Positions 61,423-64,000 of a stretch of DNA of 64,000 bases are shown piece by piece; position 1 is the stretch's first letter; every line of letters starts with the position of its first letter. The position numbers and the translations under genes are program-made. The DNA comes from Ifrita kowaldi (Eukaryota; Chordata; Aves; Passeriformes; Cinclosomatidae). The notes beneath the pieces are model-generated. The model worked only from the letters and a program-made list of their open reading frames with translations, did not search any database and was not told the origin of the DNA. The DNA is taken from positions 78,592 to 142,591 of the forward strand of contig VZRS01002616.1 of the NCBI GenBank assembly GCA_013398055.1, in the 5' to 3' direction.

Positions 61423-63875
61423 CCTTACCCATCTACCTGCTAGGAGTCTTCTCCTAAGTGGCCAGGAGCAGGGCCTGCTTCAGCTCCTTCCCCCCTGCTG
61501 TCCCACAGGCAGTGCCTGCACGCTCGCTGCGGCGCAGCCCCTGACACACCAACAGACAAAGCACCCTGCACACTTGAGTTCCTGGGCTGTTCCTGTGCCT
61601 GGCTGTGCCTTAGTGCACACCTACAGTCTAATCATGGTTTCATCAGCAGACCATGCAGGTGTACACTCCGTGGCTGCAGTTCAAATCAGCCACCCGGGTT
61701 TGCTCTTCAGCCATGAGGAAAAGTAGGCACCATCATCTCATGCGGCTCAGGCATGTCCTCATCACAAAACCCATTTTATATTACTAAGCTAGTTGTCTAG
61801 ACTCCTTCTGTAGACTAGCTAAGAGTTTGATCTCTAAAGTTAGGTGAAATTAATCTCATCCCTTACTACATGCAGTTTCCTGAAGGTGGAACAGGCTGCT
61901 ACCAGTTCACCTCTATGAGCCTTTTCTTCAAAAGGACAACAAAACAGCTGTGATTGTTTGGTAACAGACAGAGCAGAACCCTCTGACACCAACTTCTAGA
62001 TGAAACAGTGTCTAATACTTCTGAGACACCCCAGAGACCAGACAGGGCTTGCAGATGACATGAGACTTGTGCAAAACCAGTGTCTTTTTAGAACAGTAAC
62101 TAGGAACCAGGAGGACAACACAAGGGAATCTTGGCTAGCAGTGGACACCTAATCATGTCTACCTGAGAGCTGGGGATGTGAACTACCTGTGAAGTCAAGG
62201 CAGATATAGTCAATAGACCCTGGAGACTGATTCAGCTTGATCCACAACAGACACCATTGTAACCAGAATACCCACACAAGGCTGGTAGGCAGGACACAGG
62301 ATTTAACAGAATCTTCTGGAGCAGCAGCTGGAGGCTAAGCAGAATATATAGCAAAAAACTCTGCTTGAGGATCTGAACTGAACTGAGCCAGAGATTCTTG
62401 TTGCTTCTGTAGGCTAGTACTGGAAAGTCACAGTAATTCAGAAGAAATTAAAGTAGAATCTGTATCAACTTTCATCCACCCATTTCCAAAAAATAGTAAA
62501 ATTTAGTCTTCTAATTTTTTCTCCAATAAGGTCTTTCCAGACATTAGAGGCAGTCTTAAGTGTAGTTACATCTACAAAGGGCTGATCAGTTTTGAACCAG
62601 AATCAAGAAGCCAGACAGAGCAAGGGCTGCATTTGCTTGCACTGGACAAGCAAGACACATCTTTGTCATGGGTAGGATGAACAGTTTCAATGTTTATTTT
62701 AAAGACATGAGGCTTAAATCACTTGCATTTGAAAATTTAGATAAAACACCAGACATTTAATTTTAGGGCAGGAACTTTTCCCAGAAGACTTCAGTTTCTA
62801 GCTTCTTTCAACATGATCACAGGCTGAACTTAGTTGTAACACAAACAAAATTATGGGAATTCAAACCCCGATTCTTTCCACCTACGAAAAGGATAAGGCT
62901 TCCTATATCCACAGAAGTACACAGACCTCCTGTACTCATACAGAAGGGAAACTTTTTCTATGCTATAAATAGTTTTAAAGCAAACTGAAGATTTAAGAGA
63001 AGAATTCAGAGTAAAAAAACAACACTACAGACACTGATAAGGAGTTTTATCTTAACCAACAGAGCCCAAGAAAAATGAATCACAGCAACTCTCTCATCTT
63101 GAGAAATTTATGCATTTCATAATCCCCAAAGGAAACAATCGCATCAGATAAAAATCTTTAGACCAAAATTAAAAAGAATAAAGCTGACAGAACTGCCTGA
63201 AATACATATTTTAGCAGAGAGTTATTAGAAAGTCAGCATAAATTTCCTCTTAATAATACTCATCATGTATCTATTGTCAGTAAATCCAAGCAACCCTGGT
63301 TTTATATACCTCTGTAGACTTTATTTTATTGCTTACTTGCTTAGTAAATTTAAACTAGGTATATTGGCAATGTGTTTAGACTGTCACCTGAAAAAGGTAA
63401 ACTTCCATCACTCATTATGAGCCTGCTTTAAAATATCCAGTGCTTGGAGCTAAAGGCATGACTTTGCAAAGCTCAAATTATTGGTCAAACCATTCAAAAG
63501 ATTCATCTTCAGAATATATTTTAGTCATGTTGCAGGCATCTCAGTAACTCTGCCACTGCACTTAGAAGTTTTAACCAGTGGTAGTCAAGATCTTAGTAAG
63601 GAAGCAGTGATAGACCTTTAATCCTCATCACTTCCACTTTTAATTTCAACAGAGTATCTACAAATCTGAGCTTAACATAAGATCTGTATCTACACTACCA
63701 GGTAATGACTTAGCAATATTGTATGTAAAAACTATAGTGAACAAATCAAATAGGCGGCAATGTATTACTGAGCTAAGAGATAATTTCTGTCAAATTCCAG
63801 TTGTTACATCTTTGTTAACTGCCATGTAACTTTTTCAGGAGAGAGTATCCACTGAAAAACTCACTGCAGGATACC
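61423..63875. other. No recognised feature
   Basis: Unannotated DNA; a GC-richer patch near 61480-61560 shows no identifiable gene. Confidence 0.5.
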
Positions 63876-64000
63876 ATTTCATAGAGTTATAGAATACCCT
63901 GAGTTGGAAGAGACCCACAAGGATCATGAAGGTCCAACTCCTGGCCCTGCACAGATCTATCCCCAGGAGTCACACCCGAGAGCATTGCCCAAATGCTTCT
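63876..64000 (-). mobile_element. CR1 LINE, minus orientation, cut by window end
   Basis: The plus strand starts with CATAGAGTTATAGAATACCC and GAGTTGGAAGAGACCCACAA, the reverse complement of a CR1 3' end. It then continues AGGTCCAACTCCTGGCCCTG and beyond. The element runs out of the window. Confidence 0.93.

Overview
The window is vertebrate nuclear DNA, almost certainly from a bird and probably a songbird. It is AT-rich and gene-poor. Its repeats are CR1 LINEs with the avian ATTCTRTG-type 3' ends and solo LTRs resembling families common in passerine genomes. No Alu, L1 or B1-type repeat was seen, and no bacterial-style operon, tRNA, rRNA or CRISPR array.

One protein-coding gene is supported: OGFRL1 (opioid growth factor receptor-like 1), on the minus strand. 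Six consecutive coding exons (41742 down to 34711) join in a continuous frame across GT-AG introns and give 403 residues, comprising most of the OGFr_N domain plus a hydrophilic acidic/serine-rich tail. A CpG-rich block at about 42930-43290 is the likely promoter. The first coding exon is not readable and probably lies in the assembly gap at 43077-43102. An AATAAA about 575 bases past the stop is a possible proximal poly(A) site. The unusually repeat-poor, AT-rich 27.5-34.1 kb region could be intergenic or a longer 3' UTR.

Regions: 0-15 kb is repeat-rich, with LTRs at 0.5, 1.5, 6.2, 9.4, 11.1 and 14.4 kb and a CR1 at 4.5-5.5 kb. 15.5-16.8 kb carries a decayed CR1 on the minus strand. 17-30.7 kb is mostly unannotated DNA. 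30.7-31.4 kb holds an odd LTR-like block between 56-bp inverted arms. 34.1-43.3 kb is OGFRL1; its introns contain a CR1, a microsatellite and an old pyrimidine-rich repeat. 45.3-47.1 kb has a CR1 reverse-transcriptase fragment interrupted by an LTR. 47-64 kb is mostly unannotated, with LTR and CR1 fragments at 55.5, 56.4, 57.2 and 63.9 kb.

Three single-N positions (5136, 46238, 61253) are each flanked by near-identical direct copies of 370, 818 and 169 bases. They look like unmerged contig overlaps rather than biological duplications. I found no convincing new biological system; the inverted-arm LTR block at 30.7 kb is the most unusual structure.
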